Origin: Arenicola marina
Taxonomy: Eukaryota; Annelida; Polychaeta; Arenicolidae
Assembly (NCBI GenBank): GCA_964019135.1
Contig: OZ025256.1
Location: 3,741,249-3,805,248 of the forward strand
DNA: 64,000 bases
Direction of reading: 5' to 3'
Under the pieces are notes generated by a model. It saw nothing but the letters and a program-made list of their open reading frames with translations, made no database searches and was not told the origin of the DNA. The translations under genes were made by a program, and so were the position numbers. Of this stretch, positions 46,488 to 60,200 are shown one piece after another. Numbering within the stretch: the stretch's first letter is position 1; the number at the start of each line of letters is the position of its first letter.

Positions 46488-46895
46488 TTAAAGTTGCATG
46501 TCGAGCTCTTTCCCGCCAAAACTAATGAGGTCAAAATACACATAAGAATCAGTCCTTGAATCATTTAAGACTTCTTTTATCTATACTCCACCCATACCAG
46601 ACTGCCAAATAGTGTCTCTTAGCCTTGTCCGTGATATCAATTTACCGCAAGTTTTAATTTTAGTGGTAAACGTCATCAGTTTGTGTGCTTCGCGATGCTT
46701 TGGTATAAGTAGCAGTGCCGCGACCGAGTTCTGTGGTGTCCCGGGATAGACACGTTTGCCACACCACAGCCGAAACGCCGATGTTTATCAGGTTTCTAAA
46801 TTTATAGAATGAAACAATCAAGTTTTCTGCAAATTTTGATATAAATTTTGCCTAGGCTTAGTTTTGGCGGGAAACAACTCCACATGCAACTTTAA
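46488..46895 (+). mobile_element. MITE with 38-bp terminal inverted repeats, copy 2
   Basis: Starts TTAAAGTTGCATGTCGAGCT + CTTTCCCGCCAAAACTAA, ends TTAGTTTTGGCGGGAAACAA + CTCCACATGCAACTTTAA. 408 bp, longer than copy 1 at 40281. Interior shares TCCTTGAATCAT, ATCTATACTCCACCC, CCGGGATAGACACGTTTGCC and GAATGAAACAATC with copy 1. Confidence 0.85.
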
Positions 46896-46899
46896 GGTT

Positions 46900-47145
46900 A
46901 GGAATACATTTAGAATTGGGTTTTAGTCATATTGGTAGCATTAGGTTTTAGTCATATAGATATAATTAAGTTTTAGTCATATAGGTAGAATTAGTTTTTA
47001 GTCATAGATAGAACAAAATTGTAGTCCTACAGCTAGAATTAGTATTGATTAGGTTTAGGAATTAGTTTAATGTAGATTTAGGCATAGGAGTGTTTAATGC
47101 TTTATAGATACAGGGATGGGTTAGAACTCCTAAATTTGTACAGCT
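46900..47145. repeat. short TTAGGTTTTAGTCATATAG repeats
   Basis: Four to five degenerate units of about 26 bp between the MITE and the twin SINE. Confidence 0.6.
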
Positions 47146-47648
47146 GTGATATCTCGGCCCAGGGCCGGTGGATAAAAGACACCAAGCGCCTCGGGCCAAA
47201 TGGGAATTTCCCTTTGGCCTAACGTGTAAGGTGTTCGCTCGGGATGCGAAGGGTCGCCGATTCGAAACCTGCCTAGAACTTTCTAGGGTAGAACCGGCGT
47301 CCATTCGGGCCTGGGACCAGAAATACTACATTTGGTGCCGATGGAGATGAACCTGGGTTGTCGGAGCCACCCGGAGCCACATGATAAGGCCAGCGTCCGG
47401 GTTACGGCGTGGCGCATGGTGGCGGTTACTGCGAGGTCGCAGTCCATTGGGGAAAGGGTGGAGTGTGATATCTCGGCCCAGGCCCGGTGGATAAAAGACA
47501 CCAAGCGCCTCGGGCCAAATGGGAATTTCCCTTTGGCCTAACGTGTAAGGTGTTCGCTCGGGATGCGAAGGGTCGCCGGTTCGAAACCCGCCGAGACTTT
47601 ATAGGGTAGAACCGGCGTCCATTCGGGCCTGGGACCAGAAATACTACA
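47146..47648 (+). mobile_element. dimeric tRNA-derived SINE: two 185-bp units around a 133-bp linker
   Basis: Units 47146-47331 and 47465-47648 are nearly identical: GTGATATCTCGGCCCAG, CCAAATGGGAATTTCCCTTT, then a tRNA-like part with CTTTGGCCTAACGTGTAAGG (A-box region), GGGATGCGAAGG and GTCGCCGGTTCGAAACCCGC (B box), ending CCAGAAATACTAC. The first copy has GATTCGAAACC in its B box. The linker has no tRNA features. Confidence 0.75.
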
Positions 47649-47659
47649 CAGCCCTTCTA

Positions 47660-48321
47660 GTTATAGTGCAAATGCCTTCGGCCTGACATATTTTTATAAT
47701 AAAGGGATGGCCCCAGATAGGTTGTTTAGGCACAATTATCATAACATCAGGCTGTCCAGTGGTGTACTTCAGTGGGTCTCCATGCTTGCTTCCTACTTCT
47801 GTCCTATGTTTTCTCATAACTATGTGCTGGACAGTGTGTAACATGCTCAAATCGCTCCAACATACACAATTATAACATATCACTGCAGTTTGTTTATTTT
47901 CAAGCTAAATTGTGACATCACTGTTTGACTAAATATGATGTGGTCATTGCTAAATCTGACCTGCAACCTGAAATATATATTCTGATTAGTCTTAGATTAG
48001 GATTACAATTGAGGCTTCGTCTTCAAAAGTGACTACCGGTACCATGGGACAGACCACTTTTCTGAACTTGATTAACCGTTGCTGCCAGCCATCAATGAAA
48101 AAAAAAAGTTGCCCTCCCCCCCCCCCTCTATCAGGAGCTGAATGCACAACCCTACAATGAGAAGTCAGATGCTCTACCAAACTATTTGAGATTCATACAG
48201 AGTGGGGGTGTTTCAGTGTATCTGTGTCTGAACTCCTAATACAAAATTTGTATAGCCCTGCTTGTCAATTGTTTATCTTTTGTGGAAATGGTAACTTTAA
48301 CAGTATATTATATATTTTCAG
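47660..48321. other. 5' flank of INTS9
   Basis: 48118-48189 on the minus strand resembles a decayed tRNA (TAGTTTGGTAGAGCATCTGA, GGGTTGTGCATTCAGCTCC). TATTTTCAG at 48313-48321 is a possible 3' splice site, which would put an untranslated INTS9 exon further upstream. Confidence 0.4.
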
Positions 48322-48360
48322 ACAGCTTATGGTGGCCTTCATGAGGACTTCTCCACAAAT

Positions 48361-51300
48361 ATGAAATTGGTATGTTCTGAATGTAAAATAATGATAAATA
48401 TTACTGCTTCTGTGGAGACAGAAATTATCACAATCTCAACAGAAACATTTTATATTCAACCAGGATTTATGCCAAATTATCCGCTGGAAGGAAGGCTTCT
48501 TATCTAGTTTATGTGCAGCTTTGGCATGAAAAATGTACTTGGGTAGTAAGAAAGCAGTTTGATATATTATTAGGCCACTGTTGTGTGCATTAGTAATGAT
48601 GATGATGTTGACAATCAAAAAAGTCTCACGCATGTAAATAATTGATTATGTGGCATGAATAACTATTCTATTATGTGATCATAAATTCCCTAATGAAGTC
48701 TAGATCACTGGAAATCTCATGTAATGTCTGGCTTCGTTTTCAATGGATTACTCTTATAACGAATATCGATATGTAAACCACCACGGTATGGCAATGTTTT
48801 GATTTCAGTATTGCTTATCTAGTCACCCCAATCGGCCATGCCTGGTTTTAAAGTACAAGAGTGCTTCCGTCATGCTGGACTGTGGTCTGGATGTGTCCAC
48901 CCTGCTTCACTTCCTACCATTACCACTGACACAAAGGTGAAGGTCCAGGACTTTATCCTACATGTCATCTGATAACAGCTGATTAGAATTGCTTACTCTG
49001 GGTCCTGATAACTACAATGCATTGCCAGCAATATTTCCAGCAAATAATGTACTGTGATCACCAACATGCCAAATATTTTTAGAAGTTAAAAGAAAATTTT
49101 GATTGCTGAAGTTTATGATACCTATAAGCGTCACTTTTTTTGATACCAAAGATGACATATTTTGTAGCGGTAAATAAATGTATATATTTTTAACTTGTGT
49201 GGATGTTATCATAAAATTATAGGCAAACAAAGATCATGTCATATTGTTGTATATATAATGTTGAACAGTAACAAACTCAAGTTCACACTCAAGTTCATTT
49301 TACGAGAGACAAGACCATATAATTTAACAATATCAAAATAGATAAAGTAACTTATATTTGGCTCTTGCTATTCTCAAAAGTATGAATTATGCAGTTGTAC
49401 GAGGATTTATATGCCTGATATTAGTATCAAAATAACATTGGCAAATGGGGCGCAGATACATGGATGCTAGGTTACAGAAGCGAAATAAGAAGCTGCTTCT
49501 TGAATTTATTTTAGCTTGTTACCTTTTATTTTCTGACAGCGGTCCATTTACCAAGCTCACTGGGTGGTCCCCACGAGAGGTGCCGGCGTCTCTGAAGCTT
49601 GATGAGGTACTCAACCTTCCTCTATGTTGCCTTCACTACATCTTATACGTACTCCTGTGACGAAGGCAGGAAGTGAATAACTCCTGTAAACTTTGACTAT
49701 CTAGTACATATGCACTGGAGCTGATGTATTCCGCTTCTAGGCATCCAGTGGAATTATGTGAAAAGTTAATCATTTTGGTTTTAATTATCGAAAAATCACG
49801 TATAACTATGCTATTTGTAGGAGCTGAAAGAATGCGGAGGAAAAATCTTTGTCGATAGTGAGCCGGAACTTGCTATTCCTGAGGTAAGTGTTTCATTTTT
49901 GATGTTCTCTTTGGGCAAGGCTCTACCATATGAGACCCATTTCGGTTGTTAGTTTCTGCATAGTTCCTTGTAATATATATTTTGGTATCGTACCGTAATT
50001 GGGTTGAATGACGATGTCAATGTTGTTGGTGGAATGACGAGGCCACCTAGAACAGAACCGGGGTCCGTCGGCTTGGCACGCCGGCCCGCAGCTCTTATAC
50101 ACTGAGATACAATAGGTCAGGTGCCGTCTACCTTCATCGTATTCGTGATCAGTATAATGATAATTATCATATGGTGTCACTATGTCTCATACATTTTTCC
50201 TCCAGCATAATCTAACAAATTGTGGGTTTGCTTCTTAAGTTGGCATATGCGTGGAAGCGTATCTATCCAACCCTATTTGACGGTCCCCGGGGGCTGAATT
50301 CTTGACCCAGTTTCATACTTATAATAACCTATGTGTGCACAAACAGGGCCAAAACCCCCAAAATTTAAATATTCCCTTATGCAGTTCGGGATGCTGGACA
50401 TGAGTGAGGTGGACGTGGTTCTCATCAGCAACCCTCACTGTATGCTGGCTCTGCCCTTCCTAACCGAGTACACCAGCTTCAGGGGGACTGTCTACGCCAC
50501 GGAACCCGCCCTACACATCGGAAAGTAAGGCTCCATCAGCTCACGCCATAATCATATAACCATAAGTAAGGCTCCATCAGCTCACGCCAGTAATCATATA
50601 ACCATAAGTAAGGCTCCATCAGCTCACGCCAGTAATCATACAACCATAAGTAAGGCTCCATCAGCTCACGCCAGTAATCATATAACCGCCAAGGTCGGGG
50701 GTGGGGGCGCCGTGGTCGAAAGGTAGCGTTCTCAACTGCTGACCAGCCGGTCGCTGGTTCGAACGCCGAAGGAGTAATATAGGTCTGACGCTAAAACAAG
50801 ACCGAAATAATTTTACTTGACGTTAATATTAGACAGTGTGAAATGTCCGTATTTTGGTGACAAAACAATGCTAAATTATTTAAATATGATGCAAATGTTA
50901 AGCAATCTAAAGCAAGTATACAAACGTAGTACAATTTGAGTGTGGATTGGTCCACTATGACGCATTGCTTCTGCAATAACGTCTTTCCTTGCATACGAGC
51001 CACACAACATCCATTAGGCTCCACTCTTCACCCGACAGCGTATGGGGTCGCCCCCCGGGACATGGCTCCACTCTCCCTTTCTTTTCCCTTTGACGCGATA
51101 AAGCGTCTTGAATATACAACTAACCAATCACACGGCACCCCCAGCAACTCAAATGTATTCTGTTCTGCTCCGCATAATATGTCTGATGCTTTGGTTTTCT
51201 ATATATCAATTAATTAATGAATGCCGTGCAAACTAAAATGCATGCATACTGGCCTTTTTGTAAATGTTTCTCTGTCTGGCAGAATGTTCATGGAAGAGTT

Positions 51301-54300
51301 GGTGTTACTCATAGAAAGAGCCCCGAAACAGAAGCGTTCAGCCAAGTGGAAGGCAGACAATGTGCTCAAGTAAGAAAATGGTTGAGGTGCTTTTTGCAGA
51401 ATCTTGAATGCACTACTACTTATTATAAACTTGTCACGCGTTTTTTCGCCTGTGGGCTATGTCCAATATTGTAATTATCTTTGTACTATTATGGAAATAA
51501 ATCATATATAAAAAAAATATTAAAAAAATCGTCTTCTTGTCACATTCCCGTGTAGTTGGGATATTTTACCTTAAGGTTTCTCCTGTAATATGGTTTTGTA
51601 CGGCGTGCGGCTGTACGCTGATTTGATGGACATAAAATTATCTGCAGATCTGCAACAGTGATTCATTTAATATACACTTAAACCCATGTGCTGTAAGGCC
51701 AACAGTACCTGATAAGAACAAACCCCTAAGCAGATGCGCCAATGCGTATTATATTGCATGTTGTATCTTGTCAATGTATATAAATAAATGATGACATGTA
51801 TTTTGGATTTGTTCGCTATATTTCACAGCTTCTTGCCGTACCCCCTTCGTGATCTGAAGTCCCCTAAGATGTGGCGAAACTGTTATAACATGCACGATGT
51901 TCGAATGTCCTTGTCGAAAGTGCAAAACGTGGGCTTCAACGAGACGAAGGTAAGTGACCATAAACATTAAAGTACAGTACGAGTGGTTGGTGAGTTCGGT
52001 CCAGTTGACTGGTCAGCCACCATGCTGAATGCCAATTCCTATGTTAGTGCTAAATAAATAGACCATGTCGTTCGAAATGGGAGAATGGAAGTTTTCTCTA
52101 CTATCTATTCTAATATTATATATATGTAAATTTACGTTGTTATTTAAAGGTTAATTTTCTCTTATTAAACCCAGAGACTCTGTGGACTTATTCGTTTTAC
52201 TAATGTTAGCCGTTTTCCTCCAATATAATTGTGGAACATTGACGTGTCTGTAATCTTGTTGTTAGTTTATTTTTATCATAATTCATCAAACTTTGTGGAA
52301 TACGATGAGTGACAATCGAGGTAAATCCGTCAAGTTGTGTTTGAGTTTGGACATTTTGTTGTATATTTTAATTATATTTTTTTATATCTCTAAGGATATA
52401 TTCGGAGCTCTAAAAGTGTTCCCCGTCAGCTCTGGATTTTCCATTGGCAGCTGCAACTGGATAATCAAATCTGATTATGAAAAGGTCAGTCGTCATATTA
52501 ACATTGATTACATGTTAATTGTTTTTGTCTGTTTTTTCCATAAACATTATAAACTTAAATAAGTGTACCTAGTGAGGAAGTTTAGGATGTGAGGTCAAGC
52601 ACTATGTCCAGGACAAACCGTTCAAACAGCGCAGCGACCTTTTGTGTTATATATCTTATACCTACGCTTACATATGTAAAGGAATGTAAGCGCATTAATC
52701 TGAGGATATGCCGTTAATTTGGTAATTAGGAGGTGTGAAGCGAGTTTGCGAGGACGCGACATTGCGCAAGGCGAGAACGCGAAAAGACACAAGGCGAGAA
52801 TGCGAAAAGACGCGAAGCGAGAACGCGAAAATTGCGTGTCGCTGGAACGCGAAAAGACACGAAGCGAGAACGCGAAAATGCGTGTCGCTGGAACGCGAAA
52901 AAACACGAAGCGAGAACGCGAAAATGCGTGTCGCTGGAACGCGAAAAGACACGAAGCGAGAACGCGAAAATGCGTGTCGCTGGAACGCGAAAAGACACGA
53001 AGCGAGAACGCGAAAATGCGTGTCGCTGGAACGCGAAAAGACACAAAGCGAGAACGCGAAAAGACATGAAGCGAGAACGCGAAAAGACACGACGCGAGAA
53101 CGCGAAAATGCGTGTCGCTGGAACGCGAAAAGACACGAAGCGAGAACGCAAAAGGACATGAAGCGAGAACGCGAAATATACATGGGAACGGCGGGAACGC
53201 GAGATCGCGTCGGTTGCGCGAAATGCAAAAAGGGAAACGAATTAACGCGATGTCGCGGTATTCCTATTGTTATAGTCATTTAGAAATAAAAACATTCATG
53301 TGTATATAACGCTTTTGAGATAGAAAATGAAAAGTGCTACAAAGAAATAAAGATCTCATTGACGGGATATCTTTATATGAAGTAGAGGGGGCCTCCCTGG
53401 TGTAGTGATTAGCGCACTATACCATTGGTGCTAGCCGGGCCTGGACTCCTAATCTGGGGCATGTTTCATCCACTCATTATTCGTCGCACCGCGAGGTTCT
53501 TTAACCCAGTTAAGCCATAGTGTGCACAAAGCGGAATCATTTCATTTCTGTTAGAATTATGGAAATATGTGAATCGATATTGGACCATTGTCTTGCAGAT
53601 TGCATATGTCAGCGGGTCCTCCACTTTGACGACGCATCCAAAGGTATAAACATTTAACCTTTCATCGCCAAATGATCTCGAAGCTTATTGTGAATGCTCG
53701 CCAAACTAATTTGGGGGGGGGGGCAAACCAATTTTGGGGGATAGAAGAAAACAACTTGACGGTAGTACCCATTCAGTCATGAATATGACTGGGAAAAAAA
53801 TTGCATCCATTGTACGTACGTGAATCACATATTATGTTTAGTGATCGACGTTCTGTATATCCCGCGTGGGCCTTTGGACATAGTCTCAGGCACAGTATTT
53901 CGGCATGTGTTAAAAGTGTGACATAGTCCTTATCTGGGTGCTATTTGCAATCAAAATGCGTATCTGAAACGCAGTCGACGCCGAAAACGCCTTGTTTACC
54001 CAAGATGTTTTTTTCCTGGAGGTATATACGCGCTCTCATGCGTTGACTCCCATGCCATATGATACAACGAATAGAACGACAACAAACCACGTTTCGCCAC
54101 TATCGCTCGTCATTTCATCGTCAGATCACATAATATTTGTCGTGATTTCCAGCCCATGGAGCAATCTCCGCTGAAGAAGTGCGACATTCTGATCATGGCG
54201 GCGCTGACCCAGACACCCACCGCCAACCCGGACGCCATGATAGGAGAGTTCTGCGTCAACACCGGTGAGAGCCTTCGACATCAGGGACAGTGGGGGTGGG

Positions 54301-57220
54301 GGCGGCGACCCGATAGCTCAGAGGGTTGGAGTGCCCTGGCCACCTGATAACCTATCGGCACGTGGATCGATGGTTCGAGCTCCGCTGTGGTCATGTATGT
54401 GGTCGCAGGATAAAGATCCCATGTCCTTCTTCGCAAGCAAAGAGTAGGGGATTACCCCCGGGGACATGGCTCCACTGTCCCTTCCTTTTCCGATCGACGC
54501 GATATGACAAGAATTGGTTTAAGCGTCCTGAATATACAACCCTTCATCCTTCATCGTCTCGGGAGGTTCCTTGGCCCAATTTAGCCTGTATGTGCACAAA
54601 AGTGGCCTAAAACCCCAACATTCCATTCCATTCCTGAATATACAACCAACTAACCAACATCAGGGGCAGGGGGGCACTCCAAGATACTGGCACAGGACTG
54701 GTGGGGGAGAGGGGATTGGGGGGCACGCCAAGATACTGGTGCAGGACAGTTCCGGGACAGGGGTGGGAGCTGGGGGACACGCCAAGATACTGGTGCAGGA
54801 CAGTTCCGAGAGAGGGGTGGGAGCTGGGGGGCAATGACTTTAATCCCATGCTTGCGACTGATATAAGCTAACGGGATAATCGTTATGTTCTAACCTTATT
54901 CGCTGCTTTTTTCTAAGTTTTGTTAATTTATTTACTATTTTAGCATTTATTTACAGCCCAACTGGTTTATGACTGAGCAAAGCGAAAATATGCCGAAAGT
55001 GCTTTTTAAACTGATTTGTTATTTAATCTTCAGCTATGACCTTGAAAAACGGCGGCAACGTGCTCGTGCCGTGCTACCCGTCTGGCGTGACCTATGACCT
55101 GTTTGAGTGTCTTTCCGGTCACCTGGAGAACACGGGCCTGGGGCAGGTGCCTCTCTACTTCATCTCACCGGTAGCTGACGTCAGCTTGGCCTACTCCAAC
55201 ATCTACGCTGAATGGTAAGCCAGCTATATGACACAGCTTTTCCTGTCGTGTCGTTATTTGAAGCAATTAGAAACTGTTTATGGATTAATTAATTAAAGTG
55301 AAAGTCTTGATTAGTGCAAGTGCAAGTCAGACGGCTACTGACGAATCTGTGATGGCACATAACTTTGAACTTTCCATTTGCTCCCATGCTAAAATTGCTG
55401 GGGTTGTCTTTAACATGTGCACTCAACGTTGCTGACCCCTTTGAGTCCATGATGTTTCAGAACAGATAGAACAAAGCTGCCACAATATGTAATATGTTCA
55501 CATAAATTGGCAGGTTATCCACTGGAAAAAAGTCCAAAGTGTACTTACCCGAACCGCCCTTCCCTCACGCTGAACTTGTGAAGAGCAACCGACTTCGACA
55601 CTTTCCTAGTTTACACGGTAAGATTTTACAATGGACGATGATCTGGACTTTCATTTCGGTGCCAAACGCCATAGAAATCACATGGAATGGTGGCGCCATC
55701 TAGTGACAAGCTTGCCTTCTACGCATGGGTGAATGGCTCGGCCAGTAGATCACGGCACTGTACTATGCGGTATACCCATCATAACCTGAAATAGCATGAA
55801 CATACCTCGTTATATTGATATTGATATAAACTGGTTTAGCCTCCTTCTTTCTAATTAACAAGGTTTGTTCTAGTCGTGTTTGCATGTTATTTTTGTACGA
55901 TGGGCACGGTGACTGAACTTACCAATAAACTATCTATATTGATATAGCTAACACATTAGGACAACACCCGGAACAATGTTTCTATCTGGTGAAGGCATCA
56001 GCCTTGCGTACTAAATAAATAGTCTACGGTCTGCACGTGGGTGACTGTGAATGATAGTAGTCGTCCAGTAGAGATCACAATTATGCTGTGCGGAATTCGG
56101 CAATGAAATAGATTGAAGCCAGCATACCCCACTATGGTAATATAACAAATATTGAAACAAATGAAAATTGAATTTCCGGACCCCTATACCCGTAATTCAG
56201 CCTAACGGCACGTGGATCGGTGGTTCGCGCCCCCCTGTGGCCATGTCTGTGTGGTCGTAGGATAAAGATTTCATGTCCGTCTTGGCAAAGAGTAAGGAGT
56301 TACCCCGGGGACATGGCTCTACTCTTCCGTCCTTCTTCCATTGACGTGATATGGCAACAATTGGTTAAAGTGTGCCTAATATACAACCAAACTGTAATTC
56401 AACCGTGTTTATCCCACGTACAGATGGCTTTAACACTGAGCTTCGGACCCCGTGTGTGTGTTTTGTGGGTCACCCGTCTCTTCGGTTCGGGGATATCGTC
56501 CACCTCATCAAGCTCTGGGGAAGCAACAACGCCAACACCATCATCTTCACCGGTGAGTAAGTCACTGACATGGCCTGATAATCTTGTAGAGAATTTTGTT
56601 TGCAATATATTGGTCAGTGTCGGTGTGCGAGAGTCTCACGAGAAGTGCATGAGATTGACCAAAATGTCGGCGCAATTTAGCCCAACAAGTTCTGTGCGCA
56701 ATCTTTGATGTAAATGGGAAGTTAGTCGAAGGTTATTTTACTGATATTGTAGAATTACTTTCGCCATTGTTTGGGCTATAATCCTCTTTATCACCATGCG
56801 TCTAGTCACAATTATAAATAGTGAATTATTGGACCATTCAATGAACTATGGCTCCATATCTCTGTTTTCTGTTGCAATTTCTTTGTTACTTGATTCGATA
56901 TCTTTCTTTCAGAGCCGGATTTTCCCTACTTGGAAGCTTTGGCCCCATATCAACCACTGACGATGAAGGTGGGCTAAACAGCTGTAACAATCAGTACTTG
57001 TGTAAATAAATGATGAATCGATGTTTCTGGATATTCGGTTAGAGAGCCTGGGAACATTTTATTTTACACTTCGTCACTTTGAATCATTTTCAAATGCTAG
57101 CAGACGATTTTTACAGCTCTATTTTTGATTATTTCTCGTAGGAGATGATAAATAACAAGTTGTGTTATATATTAATTCTAGTTATAATGTACCTCACATG
57201 AAATATAATAATATAATACA

Positions 57221-57262
<42 letters not shown>

Positions 57263-60200
57263 TTCGAGTGTGAGATGGGTTTATAGCAGCACCAGTCTCA
57301 GATAGAAAAGGAGACTTGTGCTGAGACAAAGCGATCTCGCTTGAGAAGCCATGTCATAGGCATTTTCTCGCACAAACCTTTGTCAAAATATCACCCTGGG
57401 AGGTGACAATGAACTTTTTTTGAAAATGCCTAGTCACATAGTCCGGGATGGGGTTATATCGGCCCTGATGTCACACACCATGGGACGCAACCAAGTTAGT
57501 GCGAGACCCATGTACCCCATTGGTCACCCGAATTTATTTTCTTAATCAAGTTTTAATGAACCTTAATATGTGCACAAGCGGCCTGCAATACCATAGCCCC
57601 TTACCTTTGTCGCTTGTTTCTCCCAGGTGTCCTACTGTCCCATCGACACCAGCCTGAGTTTCTCGCAGGCCAACAAGTTAATCCGGGAGCTGAAGCCGCT
57701 TCACCTCGTCGTTCCCAACGACTACCTGACTCCGCCTCCCATGTTACGCCGACCCGACCTGGTGGTCGAGTGTGTAAGTGACGTCACAGGGTCGGGGCGC
57801 ACCGATTGGTCCATTGCTCAGGGTTTAAGGTGGCTGGTTATCATGTTGTTGTTATTTTATTTGGTCGTCATTGCTATAAAATATTATTCTATTATCGTAT
57901 CTATTAACGTCATGTTTCTGTTCTTTGGGGTCGTCAGTGTTCTAAATATAGGTTTTACTATAATCTTGGCTGTTCAACTTTGTCTTACTTGTTCGTCCGT
58001 GCTATAAAATATATATTTGACGATGATCTTTGGCCAATAGTGTATCTTCCTGTTACTTGGTTGTCAGGGCTTTAAATATATATTTTATTAGAACCTTGCT
58101 TTGTATTTCCGCTATTTGAACGTCAAAGCTTATAAGATGTTTTTTTTTTTTGGTATGATCTTCGGCAGATAGCTTCATCTTTCTGTTACTTGATTGTCAG
58201 TGCTTTAAATATTTTTCTATAATCATGGCACAACAGCTCCATGTTTCTGTTAGTCGGTCTGTGCTATGATCTTGGCCAATGTTTCCGCCTGTAGGTCATT
58301 TGGCATTTAAAGATAAAAGCGGCTATTCTCGAGCCAAATGCGAATCACCCGTTGTAACGTTGGTTGGTGACATATAATTTTTTTATTGTATAATATACCA
58401 TGGGTACGAGGAAATAAAAAAAAAATTAATTGCATGAAAAAATCAGTATTCATTTCTTTTCAGTGTGCTTTTAATGAGAAAAATGACCAATATTCACAAT
58501 TTTTATATTTCAATAGCGTTACATTGGCATTGGGGGGCATGGTGGAACATCACTCGATAACATGTAATTATTGTCACTGTTGATATTATTGTCAATGTGA
58601 GGCTGTGGTGCAGTCGGTAAACGGTCTGTGTCTCCGTGGTGTCACCAGGAACCAGCTCCAGTGTCCTACAAGAAGGCTGACGTTGTCAACCTGCCGATCA
58701 AGCGACAGTATGAGAAGGTGGACCTTCACCCAGAGGTAGGTAGCTAGTTACCGGGCTGCCTGCCTGTCAGGCTGAGTGCCGTAGAACCACCTGAGTACCG
58801 TAGAACCACCTGAGTACCCTAGAACCGCCTGAGTGCCGTAGAACCGCCAGAGTGCCGTAGAACCGCCAGAGTGCCGTAGAACCGCCAGAGTGCCGTAGAA
58901 CCACCTGAGTACCCTAGTACCGCCAGAGTGCCGTAGAACTACCTGAGTACCCTAGAACCGCCAGAGTGCCGTAGAACTACCTGAGTACCCTAGTACCGCC
59001 AGAGTGCCGTAGAACTACCTGAGTACCCTAGAACCGCCAGAGTGCCGTAGAACTACCTGAGTACCCTAGTACCGCCAGAGTGCCGTAGAACTACCTGAGT
59101 ACCCTAGAACCGCCAGAGTGCCGTAGAACTACCTGAGTACCCTAGTACCGCCAGAGTGCCGTAGAACTACCTGAGTACCCTAGAACCGCCAGAGTGCCGT
59201 AGAACTACCTGAGTACCCTAGTACCGCCAGAGTGCCGTAGAACTACCTGAGTACCCTAGAACCGCCAGAGTGCCGTAGAACTACCTGAGTACCCTAGTAC
59301 CGCCAGAGTGCCGTAGAACTACCTGAGTACCCTAGTACCGCCAGAGTGCCGTAGAACTACCTGAGTACCCTAGTACCGCCAGAGTGCCGTAGAACTACCT
59401 GAGTACCCTAGAACCGCCAGAGTGCCGTAGAACTACCTGAGTACCCTAGTACCGCCAGAGTGCCGTAGAACTACCTGAGTACCCTAGTACCGCCAGAGTG
59501 CTGTAGAACCGCCAGTGCGTGCTAAAGCGTTTATATGCACATAGCGAACGGCAAGGATTCCTGCACATGCACACACGCATCGGCGGTTCTAAGGTAGTCT
59601 AGGTCTGACGGTTTGAAGGTAATCACGTTGATGATGAGTATCGGAGTTTGAGCGAGTGGCCGGCCCGGTAGCTCAGTGGGTTAGAGCGCTCGCATTGAGT
59701 GCTCTGGTCACCTACCTGAGAGCCTAACGGCGCGTGGATCGATGGTTCGAGCCCCGCTGTGGCCATGTCTGCGTGGTCGCAGGATAAAGATCCCATCTCC
59801 TTCCTCGTAAAGAGTAGGGGGTTACCCCCGGGGACATGGCTCCACTCTCCCTTCCTTCTCCCATTGACGCGATATGACCAAAAGTGGTTAAAGCGTCCTG
59901 AATAACCAACCAACCAACCGAAATTCCTATCACATAGATACAATGTCTGCGGACGTATATCGCATTAAAATCAGTAGGTATTAAATTTTGCCGGCAAATG
60001 ATAGAGTGGATTGGTCAGATTTGGCGTATTTAGGCCCATGGCTCATAGACTACGGTGGGATAGGAACTCTGGTACGATGACTTGTCTGATGGAGCTCTTC
60101 GCTCACTAAAAGACCATTCGAGTAGACCCTTGTTCCCTTGGGATAGGAGCTGTGCGATAATGGGTCTTAAGACATGACACTTTACATGTTTATCTTGTTT

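Noticed and set aside
47220-47290. Functional tRNA genes in the two 185-bp units
   Set aside because: The tRNA-like part is embedded in a repeated longer unit and acceptor-stem pairing is not evident; a SINE fits better.
52726-53283. Overlapping open frames of 100-190 codons on both strands
   Set aside because: They arise from the 46-bp GAACGCGAAAA minisatellite in INTS9 intron 8.
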